A stretch of 64,000 bases of DNA from Cephalopachus bancanus (lineage: Eukaryota; Chordata; Mammalia; Primates; Tarsiidae). Shown one piece after another: positions 1-13,254 of this stretch; the first letter of the stretch is position 1, and each line of letters begins with the position of its first letter. The translations under genes and the position numbers were made by a program. Under the pieces are notes generated by a model, which worked only from the letters and a program-made list of their open reading frames with translations, was not told the DNA's origin and made no database searches. The stretch spans positions 558,001-622,000 of the forward strand of contig JAPVLO010000044.1 of the NCBI GenBank assembly GCA_027257055.1, written 5' to 3'.

Positions 1-27
1 GTTAATTAGCAGGGATATTTGCTGATT

Positions 28-184
28 AGAAGTCTGTGCCAGACATATCTACCCACTGGGTACCATGTCCACTACTTGGCGCGGAGAGGGCTTGCCAGAA
101 GCCCAAACCTCACCTTCACACAATGTAGCAAATCCTCACATGACCCCGTGACTCTAAAATAAATAAATAAAGAAGTCTGTGCCA
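28..184 (+). mobile_element. 5'-truncated L1 3' end with perfect 14-bp target-site duplication
   Basis: A 129-bp insert (42-170) ends in an A-rich tail (AAATAAATAAATAAA type). It is bracketed by the identical 14-mer AGAAGTCTGTGCCA at 28-41 and 171-184. The body resembles the last part of primate and mammalian L1 3' UTRs: a 'CACTACTTGG' block, a 'CACAATGTA.CAAA' block, then 'ACCCC.TGA.TCTAAAATAAA'. The duplication and tail show LINE-machinery retrotransposition. The perfect duplication suggests a fairly recent event. Family assignment is from memory of L1 3' ends and is less sure than the insertion structure. Confidence 0.75.
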
Positions 185-3100
185 AGAGTTAAGGCCTACG
201 CGGAGGATGTGATGTGTGTTTGATGTATCTGTTTTATTTGCATATGCCTTGGTTTTTGTTCTAGTTATAATAACCTTCTCTAATAACTGAAATGTTGAAT
301 CACAAAAAAGAAATGTACAGATATAGGGTAAAATCTGATGTGATGTGACTTCCTTTGCTGACCAAACATTAGTAAGGTTTGGGAAAAAAATGTTAAATAC
401 TGCATAATCTCTTTTATTTGGAGGAGAAAACCATGATAGACATTTCTGTTTCTGGTACTAGAACACTGTGCCTCTGTATAGATGGAAAACTTCAGGCTGA
501 CATAAAGAGATCCCTTGTTACATTGGGTCAGAAGCAAAAATTCATAGCTGTTGCTTTGTAGCCAGGTATTTTTGTGTTCAGGCCAAAGTTTGTCATGGTT
601 TCCTGCTTATCTTAGATTGTACCCTTTCAGAACCTGACAGAGAACTGACTTGGAAAGAGCTTTTGTAAAGGGCCTATTCCTTGTACCTGGGGTGGTGGGA
701 GAGTTGTTCATAGCTTCTCTGCTCATCCTGCACCTGTCCAAGCAGGCATGTATTTGGAGCCATAGAGAAAACATATTTCTAGCTTGGTAAACCATGGATT
801 CTAGGTGTATACTATTCTGCAAGGTAAGAGTATCCTAAGGTGGGACTTAGATCCTTCTGGACTACTAAGAAGGAAATTGTTTTGAAATAATCATGAAGTT
901 TAGCATCCTTGTTATTTGGGATGAAGGGCAGGGGTAAGAGGCTCTGGGACCAAAATTCTCAGCAATTTTATTTACTATTTTATTTATTGTGAATTTTTAG
1001 AATCAATCTGGTTCTAAAAATCTGATTCTAGAAGTGATAGAGTCTTCATACTTTCCTAGCATCATCTCACTTATGGTTTTCTTTTTTAAAAAAATCAGAA
1101 AAACCTTGCATTAATACTATACTCAAACACAGTTTTCGTCAACATTATGAGTATTTGGAACACTTGCCGTGAAGAAAAACAAAGGGAATACCTCTCAAAT
1201 AATTTGCAAGGACTGGGTTTTGCAGGTCGTTTCGAAGTAAATGCCGCCTGGCTTCATTTGAGCAGCTGTCTGCATCGCTAAGACTCTGGTGCGGAGCACC
1301 TAATTCCCTTCTGTTGCTTACTGGCTTTCTAATTTTTCCCCTGTGATCATAGTTATAAAACCTAATTTCCAGGGGGTCCTGTGAATCATATTAGTAGCTT
1401 TGTGTTATAATAGCAATTTTATATTGCATTGGTATTCATTTTCACTGTTATGGAATAATCAAATCAGCACCTCTCTTATTATGCCGTTGAAATAGAAAAT
1501 AATGGGACTGTAATGTAAAACTGCTAATGTGATGAAACTCGCTCATTGTGTTAGGGTAAGAATGTCCTCCTTTCTTGTTCCAGCTCACTTGAAACTGTGA
1601 TTGAGGAAGGAAATGGAAAGCATTTCTACATCTGTGATAAGGCCTTGCGTACATCCTTCATTTGAATACGTAATTGTCTTTTGATGGCTCAGGGGGTGCT
1701 TGTTCACGCACTCTGAGGCCTTCTTTGCCACTGTGGCGATGCACTGGCAAGCAGGATGCTGCATGAGCCAGTTTTATACTGTGGTTTCCCTTTAATAATG
1801 AGTAACACTGGATGTCTCTTTGTTTCCAGAGGACTTGTTTGCATCCTCTCCCATGCTCATTGAAGCCTTCTTCTGGCTTTTTTAAAACATGAAGAGCACA
1901 TTTAGGCTACATTGTTGGAAAGTACAATCCCCCCACACACCTCCAAAGGTTCTGATTTGACAGGGATGTTGGGAGGCAGGTCAAGTGACTGCCTAATGAA
2001 GATGAATGAAGAAAATTGCTGGTACCAGGATCACATGGGGGCTCCCAGCCCAGGTTGTTGGAAGTGTGATGGAATCTCATCGCTTCATTTATCAGTGTCA
2101 TATTTGGGCTAAAAGTGAGCAGTATTGTTCTCATTTCTCCCAGATGGATAGGTCAACTTTAATATTTATTGCTCTTGTAGAACATTTGTTTGATGTATTT
2201 CCATTAGCTAGGCAATAATAGAAAAGCGGTGGAGAGAAACATAAAACAGTTCCCTTCCTATTCAGTTGAAATACAGTGTACACTAATGTATAACTACGGT
2301 TTGAAGTGCCATTGATTTTTTCCCCCTTTTGGTTGATGACATGATTGTATATATTAAAGATTCCCATGAAAATAATAGGAGGCAGCATGAATATAATATA
2401 TATTGAGAGTAGCCGGCAGGGTATAAATTGTGTTGTCTTTTGATTTTCATGATTTGGTCATATAATTGGTGAATTTCTCTTGGCTGTATATTAAATTCTT
2501 AGCCCAATATCATATTTTAGAGTGGCAAATAATGTGCAGTAGATTGCATCATCCTCTGGGTTCTATGGCAAATCTCAGTAAAGCTAGAATTTTTTTCACA
2601 TTATAGAGCAAATTGTTTTCAGTTGCTGAATAATGTTGATTTTTTAATATCTTTGTGGGAGAAAAATACCTTGTTATAAAAAGTATTTTCCCATATGTTT
2701 TGAATATATTAAAGATAAGACCTAAACATTAAAAAAGATTGGCTCTGCAAGGACATCTAGCTCCCGATTTATTAGTTGATGTTCACATTTTGCAGTAATA
2801 TGAACACTGGGATATTATTTTATGCTGTGGAACAAACCTAGCTCTTCGTGAGGTAGGTGTTGTCTTAAGTGCAAAGCAAACATCCTAGCCATATGTTTCT
2901 ATAATTTAAATTAATTTGGTACAGTCATACTGTTAATCTTTAGTGACTTGTTGATTGGCATTTTGCAGACATATTTCTGGAAGGCTCCCAATACCATTTT
3001 CTGCAGCCTTTCTGGCAGTAGCAAAGAGCAACATTTCCACAAATTGGAATCTTGTACAGCACTGGGAAGCAAGCCAAGATTTAAATTAGACAATAACCTC

Positions 3101-3562
3101 TGCTCTGTATATAGCTTCTATTCTTCAGCTGTAGGCAGAGTGATTTGTTTAATACAGTCAGCCCTGTAGCATATAATAGACTGATATATGAGTCACTCCT
3201 TGGCAATGTGTGTTTCTTAAATTTATATAGATTGAACAACTGGTTGGTAATGTACTTAGTTACAGTTGTACAAACAATAACTATTAACAGGACTAAAGCA
3301 GGCCTGGAAAGGCTGCATTTGGGCTGGTGTTTGTGAGGATTCTGAAGTATTGCCGATTTTCAGAATAATTCCCCTTTTGAGGCTAGGGGAGACTATTTCA
3401 TAAACATGAGTGTGCTTTTTAGCAGAGTAGCAATAAAAGTTTTATGTTATAGTTTTCTGTTTCTCATTTTCTATTTGTTTAAAATTGAATTGGGAAACCT
3501 AATTTGCTTCAAAAATTAAACTTAACATTAGTCTACATTTGGGGCAAGGTAATTTGATTGGG

Positions 3563-3587
3563 GTGTGTGTGTGTGTGTATGTGTGTT
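3563..3587. repeat. (TG)n microsatellite
   Basis: A short TG dinucleotide run with one interruption (TGTATGTG), in intron 1. Confidence 0.85.
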
Positions 3588-4854
3588 TTAACATTTGATA
3601 TTTCTTTTAAAAGAACATTGGTATACATACGTGTTTTCCAGTTTTTTTCCAGGTTGGACTGTTGCTGGCATTAACTGTTCATAGGTTGAAAGAGATCTTT
3701 TTAAGCAACAAAGATCTTTTCTTAAGGGAAAAGCTTGTGCTCCAAGTTCAGTTCATGTTTATTTAAAAGATTAAAATCATTAGACCAGATCTCACTTTTT
3801 TTGTCCAAAAGAAAATTGATTTTGCTTTCCATAAAAGTGGAATCTGAAAGAGGATATTCAGGAATACGCAAATAGAGGCAATGCAGAAATCTGTTTGTGC
3901 AGCTGAACAAAGCAATTCTGTTTTTACCGCTGAACATTTACTTAGCCTTGGTGTGAAAATTTCTGAACAGAATTGTCACCTGTCTTTAGAAAGTACTTCT
4001 TTTGTAAGGCAAAGGGGATAATTTTGATCTGAAATGTTTTAATGCTTTTTTTCAACTTCTGCCAACTGGAGCATTTATAAAATAACGTACCCTGTAAATA
4101 TTGAACAATACAAAGACATCTTTCATAACAGTTTATAGTATGTTGCATGTACTCAGTGGAAGCCAAGCAGTAGTTAGTGGCAAATGATATGCCAATCAAA
4201 AATTATTACTGCAAGTATAACCTGGTATAATGCAGTATCTTATCTGGAAGTGTCAACTTGATATAAGCCAACTCTTTGTCTTTTAAAGTTAAGCTCTTGT
4301 TTGCCCTCAGTTAATTCTGTCTCCCAAAGGCTCATTTGAATTACATAAAGGATAATCTGCTTGACAGTTTTATACATTTAAGCAATCTTGATTATATGGT
4401 ATTTTACATGTTTTTTAAGCTTTCAGTAACTATTTTATTTGGCTTCTAAGTCTTTAGTTAGAAAAGAATGAGAGAAACTGATAGGTAGAATTTGATACTC
4501 TTTTTGTGAACAGCATTTAATAAAACTAGATACGGCATCTCTTTTATCGCCCCATGGTTCATGATGGTAATATTTGATCATTGTTGATAAAAAGGTAGAG
4601 GTGCTTTGCACAATGGTCCGTACCAAAATTCTAGTGAAAATAATTGGAGAAAATATAATATCCAAGCTTCACTGTATGGAAGTAGTGTTTATAGGCAACC
4701 CTTTGTCCTCTTCTCCTCCCCCATGACCTAATTTGATCAATTTCTAGGTGAATTTTAGGGGAAATTTCAGGATCAAGTGCCTGTTGCAAGAATTTGGATA
4801 TTATATGTTAGCCGTACTCTGGAAAGGCATGGGTGTGTATTAACACTATGGTGT

Positions 4855-5045
4855 TAGTTAAGAGCAAGCCATCTGGTGTCATACAAACTGACTTCAACAT
4901 GTGCATGTGCTGTGTGATTTTTGCACAGGATACTAAGCCTCTCTGAGAATCTGCATCTGTAACCATAAGAGAAGATAATACTTCCCCTTTAGGGTTATGA
5001 TTAAGGTGAAATGTACTGAAATGCCAATAAATGTTATTATTATTA
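4855..5045 (+). repeat. MIR SINE fragment
   Basis: The text resembles the MIR body in sense orientation: loss of a 'tctggtgtcatacaaactgacttc' type block, then 'ctaagcctctctgag.ctgcatctgtaa', then a TTATTATTATTATG tail. It is an ancient, diverged copy. Confidence 0.55.
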
Positions 5046-5364
5046 TGATCTGTCTTTTCAACATATTAGAATTTGGAAAAGCTGGCCCAGAGTGGTAGCT
5101 TTTGTACTAATTTCCTTTCACTAGCAAATTATTCGATAATCATTGGTGGAAGGTCACATGACTGCTCTCCATATCCTCTGAAACATTGAATTTTAAAGAG
5201 AAAATAAAGCATATGGGATTGCGTTTTGAGGAGATAAGAAACTCTTCTCTGTTTCCAAAAACACATTCTGAGCTCCTGATTCCTTTGAAGGTTATATTAT
5301 GTCTTAAAGGTAAAAGGGATTTCCTCATGTCTTCATTAACTGATAGACAACAATCTCACAATAC

Positions 5365-5520
5365 TGACATTAGTATTCCTGTTCTATAGATGAGGAAATG
5401 GGAGCTTAGAGAAATTAAGGACTTTGTAAAGAGCTTACATAACCTCAGCTAGTAGAAGAGATTTGAACACATGTTCCTTATACTAACGAACCCTTGCTCT
5501 TTTAAACCACAGCTGGAAAT
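5365..5520 (-). repeat. MIR SINE fragment
   Basis: It contains the MIR hallmark in antisense-type order: 'atgaggaaatgggagcttagagaaattaag' followed by 'cacataacctcagctagtagaagagatttgaac'. The copy is diverged and has no intact ends. Confidence 0.6.
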
Positions 5521-8294
5521 ATCCTTATTTTTAGGAGAATCATTTCTCCACAGAAGATCTCTCCCACCTGTATGGTGCTGAGGAGGGTGCTGTATATGAG
5601 CTAATTACATCCTGCTGCCCATTTAATATAACCTCTTGTACCTACTGGCCTGTGACACAGGTGGATGATTTGACACAGGAAAGCAAGCAAACAGACAAAG
5701 GCCTCTCTCCTCCGGTATTATATAAGTTGGTGAAATAACTTTGCTTCTGACGTAAGAGTACTGGATAAATATTTAATGATGGAGAGATTGAGTGATGTAA
5801 GCAAATGCAAGTGACTATAATATAAACAATACGTAAGTGTTGAGAGGATGATCTTGAGTGGAAGTTTTTGTTAGAGAGATGGATTTGATCAGAGATTTGA
5901 AGGACAAGGACACAGAGTGATCTAAGAAATGTAGATCTATTGAAATGGCCTCAAAAGATACAGAATGTAGAAATGAGTAAACAGAAGGTGGTGGCTCAAT
6001 TAGAGTAGCCCCAATAGACCCAAAATGTATAATCAGGGTAAACATAATAGAGGTGTTTTTCTTGTTCACTTACTTGGCTCAAGATTGGATTGGTGGTGGA
6101 CGAAGGACTTAGGCTCGCCATAAGTGCCAACTTCTAGCTGTGGTGGAAGGAGACATGGAAGGTGAAGAAGCTACACCTGCTCAACTGTTCTGGCCCCAGA
6201 GTGAGACATGTCCTTGCTGCTCACATTGCACTAGCAAGAGCTCATGGCCTGTTCTCCACCCCCACCAAAATGCAAGGGGATTGGAAACAGCCAGTAATTC
6301 TATACTGTGGAAAGAGGAGCCTGGCTCTTCGAAAATAATTAGCTGTAGCTGCTACAAATGACAAGCAGATTTGTTTGTCAGTATTAAGGCTTCTTTGGGG
6401 AGTTGGAGGAAGAGATGATAAAAATTATTCTTAGACTTGTGGGTGAAAGGGCTATAGGGGAGTTTTGGATTATCAGTCTGAAAATATCTGTTCTCCTAAG
6501 ATACGAAATTCAAGCCTTTCAATATTGGTAAAGATAAATGTTTAAAGAGCATATGCCCACAGGGAGAATTATAAACAGTGGAAAAGAATCTGAAGTATTG
6601 ATATTGCCTATAAGGAGCGTAGTAGTGACTGAAGAACTGTCTGGGTAATTATGTGCTTAAACCATCAGGAGTTTGGGCAATAATTATCACCTTTTCTCCA
6701 GATAAAAGGGGAGACTTTTTGAAATGATGGGATTTGAAGAGGTGGAGGTGAAGGCTGTTTGGATGAGAAGGCACATGGTCTAAACAAGGCACAGTTTTTA
6801 AGAAGATTTTAGATGGACTAAAATAAAAATAAGAAGATATTGAAGACATTTTCTTGTGAGAAAAAGAGAAGTTATGGAGATATTTATAACCGATTGTTTC
6901 TCTTTATTCTTGCCAGTAAATAATTCTCTTCAGGTGATATTTGGTATGAAATGTGCTTTATTGCTTTTTATCGTCCTATAGTTTGCTTTATTTTTTTAAC
7001 CACTCCGTGGGAACTCACCATTACCAGTTTCATTTTATGGTCCAATTTATAGATATGCTGAACTTGAAGAAAAACTGTAAGCCCTACTTTTCCAAAGAGT
7101 TAGTTTCTGAGAGGAAGAGGGCTGATGTATATATGGGTGTATGAGTGTGGGTGTGTGAGTAAGGGTAGGGGTGTGGGTCTGTATATATGCATATGTGTGT
7201 CCAAGATTAAATATTTCTCAGTGTTGCTTTACATCTCTTTTTCACTTGCATGTTATTCTGTGCAAGTTGTTCAGAATACTGCTATTGAGAGCCTGTTCCC
7301 TTTGCCCCAGTTATAAGTCACTGATTCCAGACACCGATTTCTTTTGTAGAACTGGAGTCCTTTGCAGGTATGAATATTGACTAAGCACAGGGAAGCTCAG
7401 CTCTGTCCACTCGTTCCATGTTCAATGAAAGTACAAAGTACATGTTTGTTTCACTTGTAAGTAGAAAGGGAAAAACCCACCTGTTTTGCCTTCAGAAAAA
7501 TTCTTTTGATCTGACTATTCTCAGAACGAAAGCTGAAGTGAACTTCTTTTAGCAGTTGGGTTGTCTGATCTACCTTGTGCCTCTCATGAAAACAAAATTG
7601 GGAGTTGAAAGAGTCTACTGTTGGGGAAAAAAAGGAAGATGCTTTCCATCATCCTGCAAATCAGAAGCAAAGATAGGGCCTTTTTTTCCTTGTCATATCT
7701 AATAACACCTGGTAACATGTAGAGTCCTAACTCAGTTGGAAAGAGGAAGAATGACTTAATTTTGATTGACCATCTGCCTTAGGTCCTAGATACAGCATAT
7801 AAAATTTAGTTTCTCGAGAACATTCTACATAAAGGGAAAAATTAAGGAACATATTTTTTTTGTAGTTTGAAAAGTAACAGAACACAGCACTATTAAAAAG
7901 TTTCTCAAATATTGACACACAATTTTGGTAACAAAATTTATTGTACAGACCCATTTGGGGAAATACATATAATTTATAAAGCCAGAAACAACTGAGGGAC
8001 TAATGTTTTACAGTCAGCCTTTGTTGCTGTTCAGATTGGAGCCTTTCAAAAACTAATTGCTTCCTATTGCTCCTGGCAATGTGGCGTGTCGTCCTGAGCA
8101 TGGCTTAGTATGTAGCCAGTGGTACCTTCTTTCACAAGAGGCAAGAAGCCATCAGAAAAACTGTAATGAAATATTGAAACATACTGACATGTCATCTTCT
8201 CATCTTTGATGTGAAACCCCAACCAAAGTGCTTATGCTTCACTTCCCCTCTCTAAGGATGGTGATAACACGGTGAATGACCTCACAGGGTCATT

Positions 8295-8530
8295 TCTTCA
8301 CTTATGCAGAAAATAATTATTTAGTGCCTACAGTGTTCCACATAAGTGTGTCCAATACTGAGAACTAAAGAGTGAACAACAGCAACACAACTCCTTTGTC
8401 ACATATACAGTCAGTGGGCGAGGCAAGCAAATCAGTCAATTACCCAAAGATATGTAAAATTGCAACTCTGAAGATCAAAGTTATACATCCTGGCACATAC
8501 TTAGCACTCAATACATGTGAGCTCTTGTTG
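8295..8530 (+). repeat. L2-like ancient LINE fragment
   Basis: The start 'tagtgcctacagtgttcca' and the following 'gagtgaacaacagcaacacaactcc' resemble the L2 3' region ('gcacctactatgtgccaggc...acagcagtgaacaagacag'). The end has a 'ggcacatacttagcactcaatac' block. Strong divergence. Confidence 0.4.
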
Positions 8531-8758
8531 TAAGCATTATATAATCAGTCCTTTTCTGGTGACAGATTCAAATGAAGAAACCACGTTCCCACTTATTTAA
8601 CACAAACTTGAGGGACTGCTATAACTCTTTGGCTGTGTAACAAGATGATTATGGAGGGGGAATCACAAAGTGATTAGCAGAAAGACAAACCAATCACATC
8701 CCTGTTTGAAAAGTCTTCAGCATCATAACAGTAAGGCCTGGGATGAAGAAAGAAAGTT

Positions 8759-9399
8759 CACTATTGGATGCTTTTATTTTTTATTTTAAAGATGTGGGGT
8801 ACACTTCAGAGTTAGGTATACAAATGTTCATTATGCAGGTACCCTTGTTGATGAGGTGTGCCCCTCCTTCCCCTGGCAGTTTCCCTCTTCTACCGATCTC
8901 ACCCCCGCCACTGGCACTTTTCCCACTACTGCCAATCCCTTTCTTATAGTATTATGACAATTGTTCAAGGTCCACTTATGAGTGAGAACATATGGTACTC
9001 TGTTCTTTGTTTCTGTGATAGATTACTGAATTTGATAGATGCTAAATCCATCCAAGTTGCTGCAAAGTCCATATGTTTGTCCTTCTTTATGGCTGCATAA
9101 TATTCCATTGTGTATACATACCACTTATTTTTTTATCCAGTCCATCTTCGATGGGCAGAATGGTTGGTTCCATGTTTTTGCAATTGTGAATAGAGCTGCC
9201 ATAAACATTCGTGTGCAGGTATCTTTTTTGTAAATGATTTGGGTTCCTCCAAGTATATTCTCAATAGGGGTTTTGCTGGGTCCTTACAAAAGGGCAATTT
9301 CTAGTTATTTTAGAAATCACCACACTGTCTCCCAAAGACGTTGCATTCCCACCAGCAGTGTAGAAGATATACAGGCAGCCAACAGACACTATTGGATGC
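8759..9399 (-). mobile_element. 5'-truncated L1 (antisense) with 13-bp target-site duplication
   Basis: A L1 3' segment inserted in antisense. A T-rich start (complement of the A tail) at 8772 leads through the reverse complement of the L1 3' UTR and ORF2 end, including the familiar 'tatggctgcataatattccattgtgtatac' and 'gaatagagctgccataaacattcgtgtgcagg' blocks. Perfect 13-bp duplications CACTATTGGATGC lie at 8759-8771 and 9387-9399. The body is about 615 bp, so ORF1 and nearly all of ORF2 are missing and the element is dead. The last ~17 bp (9370-9386) do not fit the antisense order (see findings). Open frames of 63-80 codons across 8743-9233 are reverse-complement L1, not genes. Confidence 0.9.
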
Positions 9400-9539
9400 A
9401 AAGAGGAAAGGGCACATATGGGAGAGAGACTGGAAGAACCAAGAAAAAGCAAAGGATCATGGGAGTAGAGATGATGAGATTGACAATGGGAAACAGGAGC
9501 AGAAGGGAATGGGGCTAGATAGAGAAAGTGGTGTTCGTT

Positions 9540-10720
9540 TGTGAATGGCTTTTTCTTTTAATGGGAAAAGGAATTTGTAATTAGTGGACTGTGGGCAACT
9601 GTTGAAAGATTTTAGCCTTGACAGTGACATGTATGCCAACTTTCCATTTTGGAGGGGTAACTACTGAAAACTGCTTTAGTAAATTACGCTGTAGCCATGC
9701 CTTAGCATACTATGTAACTATTAAAAATATGATCTTGGAAAGTCTTGGTGAAGAAAATATTGCAGATATCTTTCAAATTGAAAACTATACTAAATATATT
9801 TTGATCCTAACTTTGTTTAAAAAATTATATACATTACAGAGAGAGAAAAAAATGATAGGGAAGTATTATGCCAAAATATTGAGTGGTCATCTTGGTGGAG
9901 TAAGAAATGCTTTTTATGTTAGTCCTCTTACTTTCTAGTATTCTCCTTTTTTTTTTAACAATGTAATAAAATGTTATTTAGAAGATAAATGTTAGAAAGG
10001 TAACTAGACGCAGTGTGGAGGGTGGATTAGAAAGGGATCTGAAGATAGGTTAGGATTGGCAGTACCATTAGATGGATATGAAGTGATGTGAAAGATGTTT
10101 GTATAGTTGGCACAGTTGAATGACCTCATGAAGAGTATGAGAGAGAATCAAAGGTGGCTGCTTTGGAAGGGAACTTTAATGGAGTGATGGGTCACTTGAG
10201 AGGAGCATGTCTGAAATGGGTAAAGATAGGCTCTGCATTGGATTTGTTTTATATGTTGTTAGTAAAACATCCATGGCAATATTCAGGAGTTGGAAATTTG
10301 CAACTCAGTGTAATAAAAGGTATTTAGACTGGGGAATGTTGTTGAGAGTTGATGCATTGGGACATGATGAATTATCAGAGCATATGTTAAGAAGAAGCTG
10401 AGAAATTTTCAGGGGGATAAGAACATTGGCTTTGAGTAACTATTTTCAAATGAAAATACTCTTTCAAAAAAGGGAATGGCTGAAGGTGTCAGAGGAGGAA
10501 AATGATCATTTGATACCAAGAGACTATGGGGGAGGTGTCCATGGGTTTTGGTGATGAAAAGTTCATAGTAGACTTAATGATTGAAGCTCTTTAGATAGAA
10601 GAAGATAGATTGTAGGAGAATTAAAGGGTTAAGGAGGTCAATTCAAGATGTGGAGATGGAGATGCAGTTAGTGGGTTTGGAGAGGATGATGAGATATTAA
10701 TTTGAGAAGGGCTCAGAAGT
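9540..10720 (+). repeat. Degenerate purine-rich L2-like stretch
   Basis: G/A-rich text with phrases such as 'ggactgtgggcaactgttgaaagattttagccttgacagtgacat' and 'gtgtggagggtggattagaaagggatctgaagatagg' resembles the L2 3' ORF region seen more clearly at 23.3-24.2 kb. An AT-rich unique segment (9700-9990) interrupts it. I cannot define ends. Confidence 0.35.
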
Positions 10721-11684
10721 ATTTGCTCCCCTACACCGTAAGGATGAATGGGATTAGAACATTTTGATAGGTTGAGGGAGGAAACTATGGAGTGGGCAAA
10801 GCTGAAGACTCCAGTGAGAGGTCAGTTGATAGAGCCAAATCAAGATGTGGGAGTGGGTTGAGGGTGGGAATGATACTTGGAGTACAGGTGAAAGAATATG
10901 TTTTCCCTGGGCAAAGGAAGGAAGGAGATGATTTAAGGTACTGGACTGGGGTGATAGTCAAAGAACTCTATGCATGGTGGCCTCTGTTTTTTTATTTTTG
11001 GTGAGGAACACAGTTCTTTAGTGGAGGGGTGGGTGAAATTGGGGCAGAGAGCTTGGCAGGGCTGCTGTGGGGAAATGGAATAGGAACAGTTGCAAGGGAT
11101 TGCTGAGTGCTTGGAGAAGCTCTGCGAAATCAGAAACCTAATAATATAAAGCTTATACCTATTGGGAGAGACATATGTTTGATCCTTATGTCTCCAAGGC
11201 TTATTAATCGTGTATGTGTATGTGTGTTATGCATGTCTCTCTCTGTGTCTTAGATATTCCTTTATGAAAGTTCAGTATATATTTGTGGAATAAATGAGTC
11301 AGTCATAGATTTACAGACAATTTTTTTTGTCTACTTTTTAGAACCCTAGTAAAATAATGTCAAGATTTGAGTCCTTTGCTTTTTTTCTCTTTTTGAGAAA
11401 GCAGGATTTATTGAGAGGACAGAAAAGCTCCCACAGTGGGAGGGGACCCGAGGGGGTTGTCGAGTCCTTTTTTCTGATTATGCTTTACTTCTGTCTGTGA
11501 CCCTTTTTTTCCTTCTGTACAATTGGTATTTCCTTTTCCACTAAAAAAAACAAAAACAAAAATGTTTATGCAAGAAGGAAAAATTAAAACCAAACACTTC
11601 TTGTGTCTCCTCTGTGGATATAGATAGCACTGTATGTAGTTAGTCCTGCAAAAGAGTCATGTGGGTACAAAGATGATCCTTGGC

Positions 11685-11990
11685 TTTACGAAGCTTCTGA
11701 TGTAGTGGGGGACATGGCTGGTGGGATAGAAGAGGAATTAACTATTTTCAGTACAGGCTGTGTTATATGAGAGATGGAAAGGAAGCACATTGAAGATTCC
11801 AAAGGAGGGGCCTGCACTACTGGTGGCCTGAGCAGAGAGAAGTTCCTGCTGCAGAGGAGGTGGTTTGCACTGGACCCTGATGAATACATGGAATTTTGAC
11901 AGGAGGCCATGAGCCGGGGACAGGGGTGTTTTGGAATGGAAGTGGGAAGAGGAAGCATTTCAGATGGAGGGGATGGCCTGGAGTTGGGAA
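11685..11990 (+). repeat. L2-like fragment
   Basis: A G/A-rich block ('gaagcttctgatgtagtgggggacatggctgg', then 'gatggaaaggaagcacattgaag', then 'ggcctggagttgggaaaatgcagg') of the L2 3' type. Low-confidence family call. Confidence 0.35.
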
Positions 11991-13254
11991 AATGCAGGGT
12001 GTTTAAGAATTAAAATATGTGCCAGGATACATATACAGATGTATTCCTATGCAGAAAGTACATCAGTTACTCATTGTCAGCTTTGAGCACTTCGAAGTTT
12101 ACCTTTGACTTACTTAGTAGAACTAACAGGACTTCAGATGAAAGGGGAAAATGTCACTTTTTATACATATCAGAATTGGGGAAATGTTTGCTTTTCACTG
12201 TTAGTCATTAAATATGTGATTACAAAATGTACAGAATTGTAGGAGTTCCACTGCTACACTGCTCCACAGATAGAACTGTCCATTTCAAAGGGACCCAATA
12301 TCAACAGTTAGCAAATTGCTTTGAGAAATGATTTCAAATTGCATTAGAAATTTCCAGTTAATATTTTATGCATTAATTTCAACTGCCAACTCTAGTCTGA
12401 TTCTTTTGTTTGTAAACATTACTGAGAAGATATGGGAAAATGGCAGTTTCAGACTTACAAATGTGTTGTCCCAGAGACAGGAACAATGCTTTAATCTCGT
12501 TTCTTTTAGTAGATGTCATTTTCTTATGAACACATCCAGACAGTTTCTCATACTTAAAGGAATTGGGTGTATAAAATTGGGGACAAGAGGTGTTTCTTGC
12601 TCAATACATGTGTGTTTAAATTGAGTTATCCCTATTTTAGAAGTAGTAGGTCTTGAGGCAAAAGCAATCTATATTACCTTCTAATACATGACATTTCCTA
12701 GTAGTAAAAGGGCATTGGGGAAGTTTATTTTTCTCCATTTTGCCACCCTTCATGATGAAGGGGATGTCTTTTTCTTTTTTTTTGGTCATCTAACACAGCT
12801 GCTGTGGTGGCCCCTGACAGAGAGGGATGTGGGATCGAGAGTGGGCTTGGTGCTGTGCTTATCATCATAAAAAAACAGCAGTTTCTGGGATGTGCAACTG
12901 TCATCATCTCCCACTGGCAAACAGGGTATTCTCACTAATCCCAAAAGATGCATCTTCTGCTTTATTTTTTATTAATAGGAAATCTTTTTTGTCCTTTTGT
13001 TCTAAGGAATATTTATTTACAGACACTTTTAGACTTTACCTACAGATGAATATGCTAAAAGCATAATGCTACTTATTTTTATTCTCATAACAAATCAAGA
13101 TCATATTTTGGACAGTCACCATATTTTCCCTTTTATCTGTAATTCTTCATTGCCATGGCAGCCCTTCTTGCTCTCGGCCACTTTTCTTTTCTCCCACCCA
13201 AACTGGAGTTGAGTATTTGAGTTTCTTTTGGATATGGTTCTGTGTAGGTGCATG

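Noticed and set aside
8743..9233. Three overlapping + strand open frames
   Set aside because: They are the reverse complement of an L1 3' end, bracketed by target duplications.
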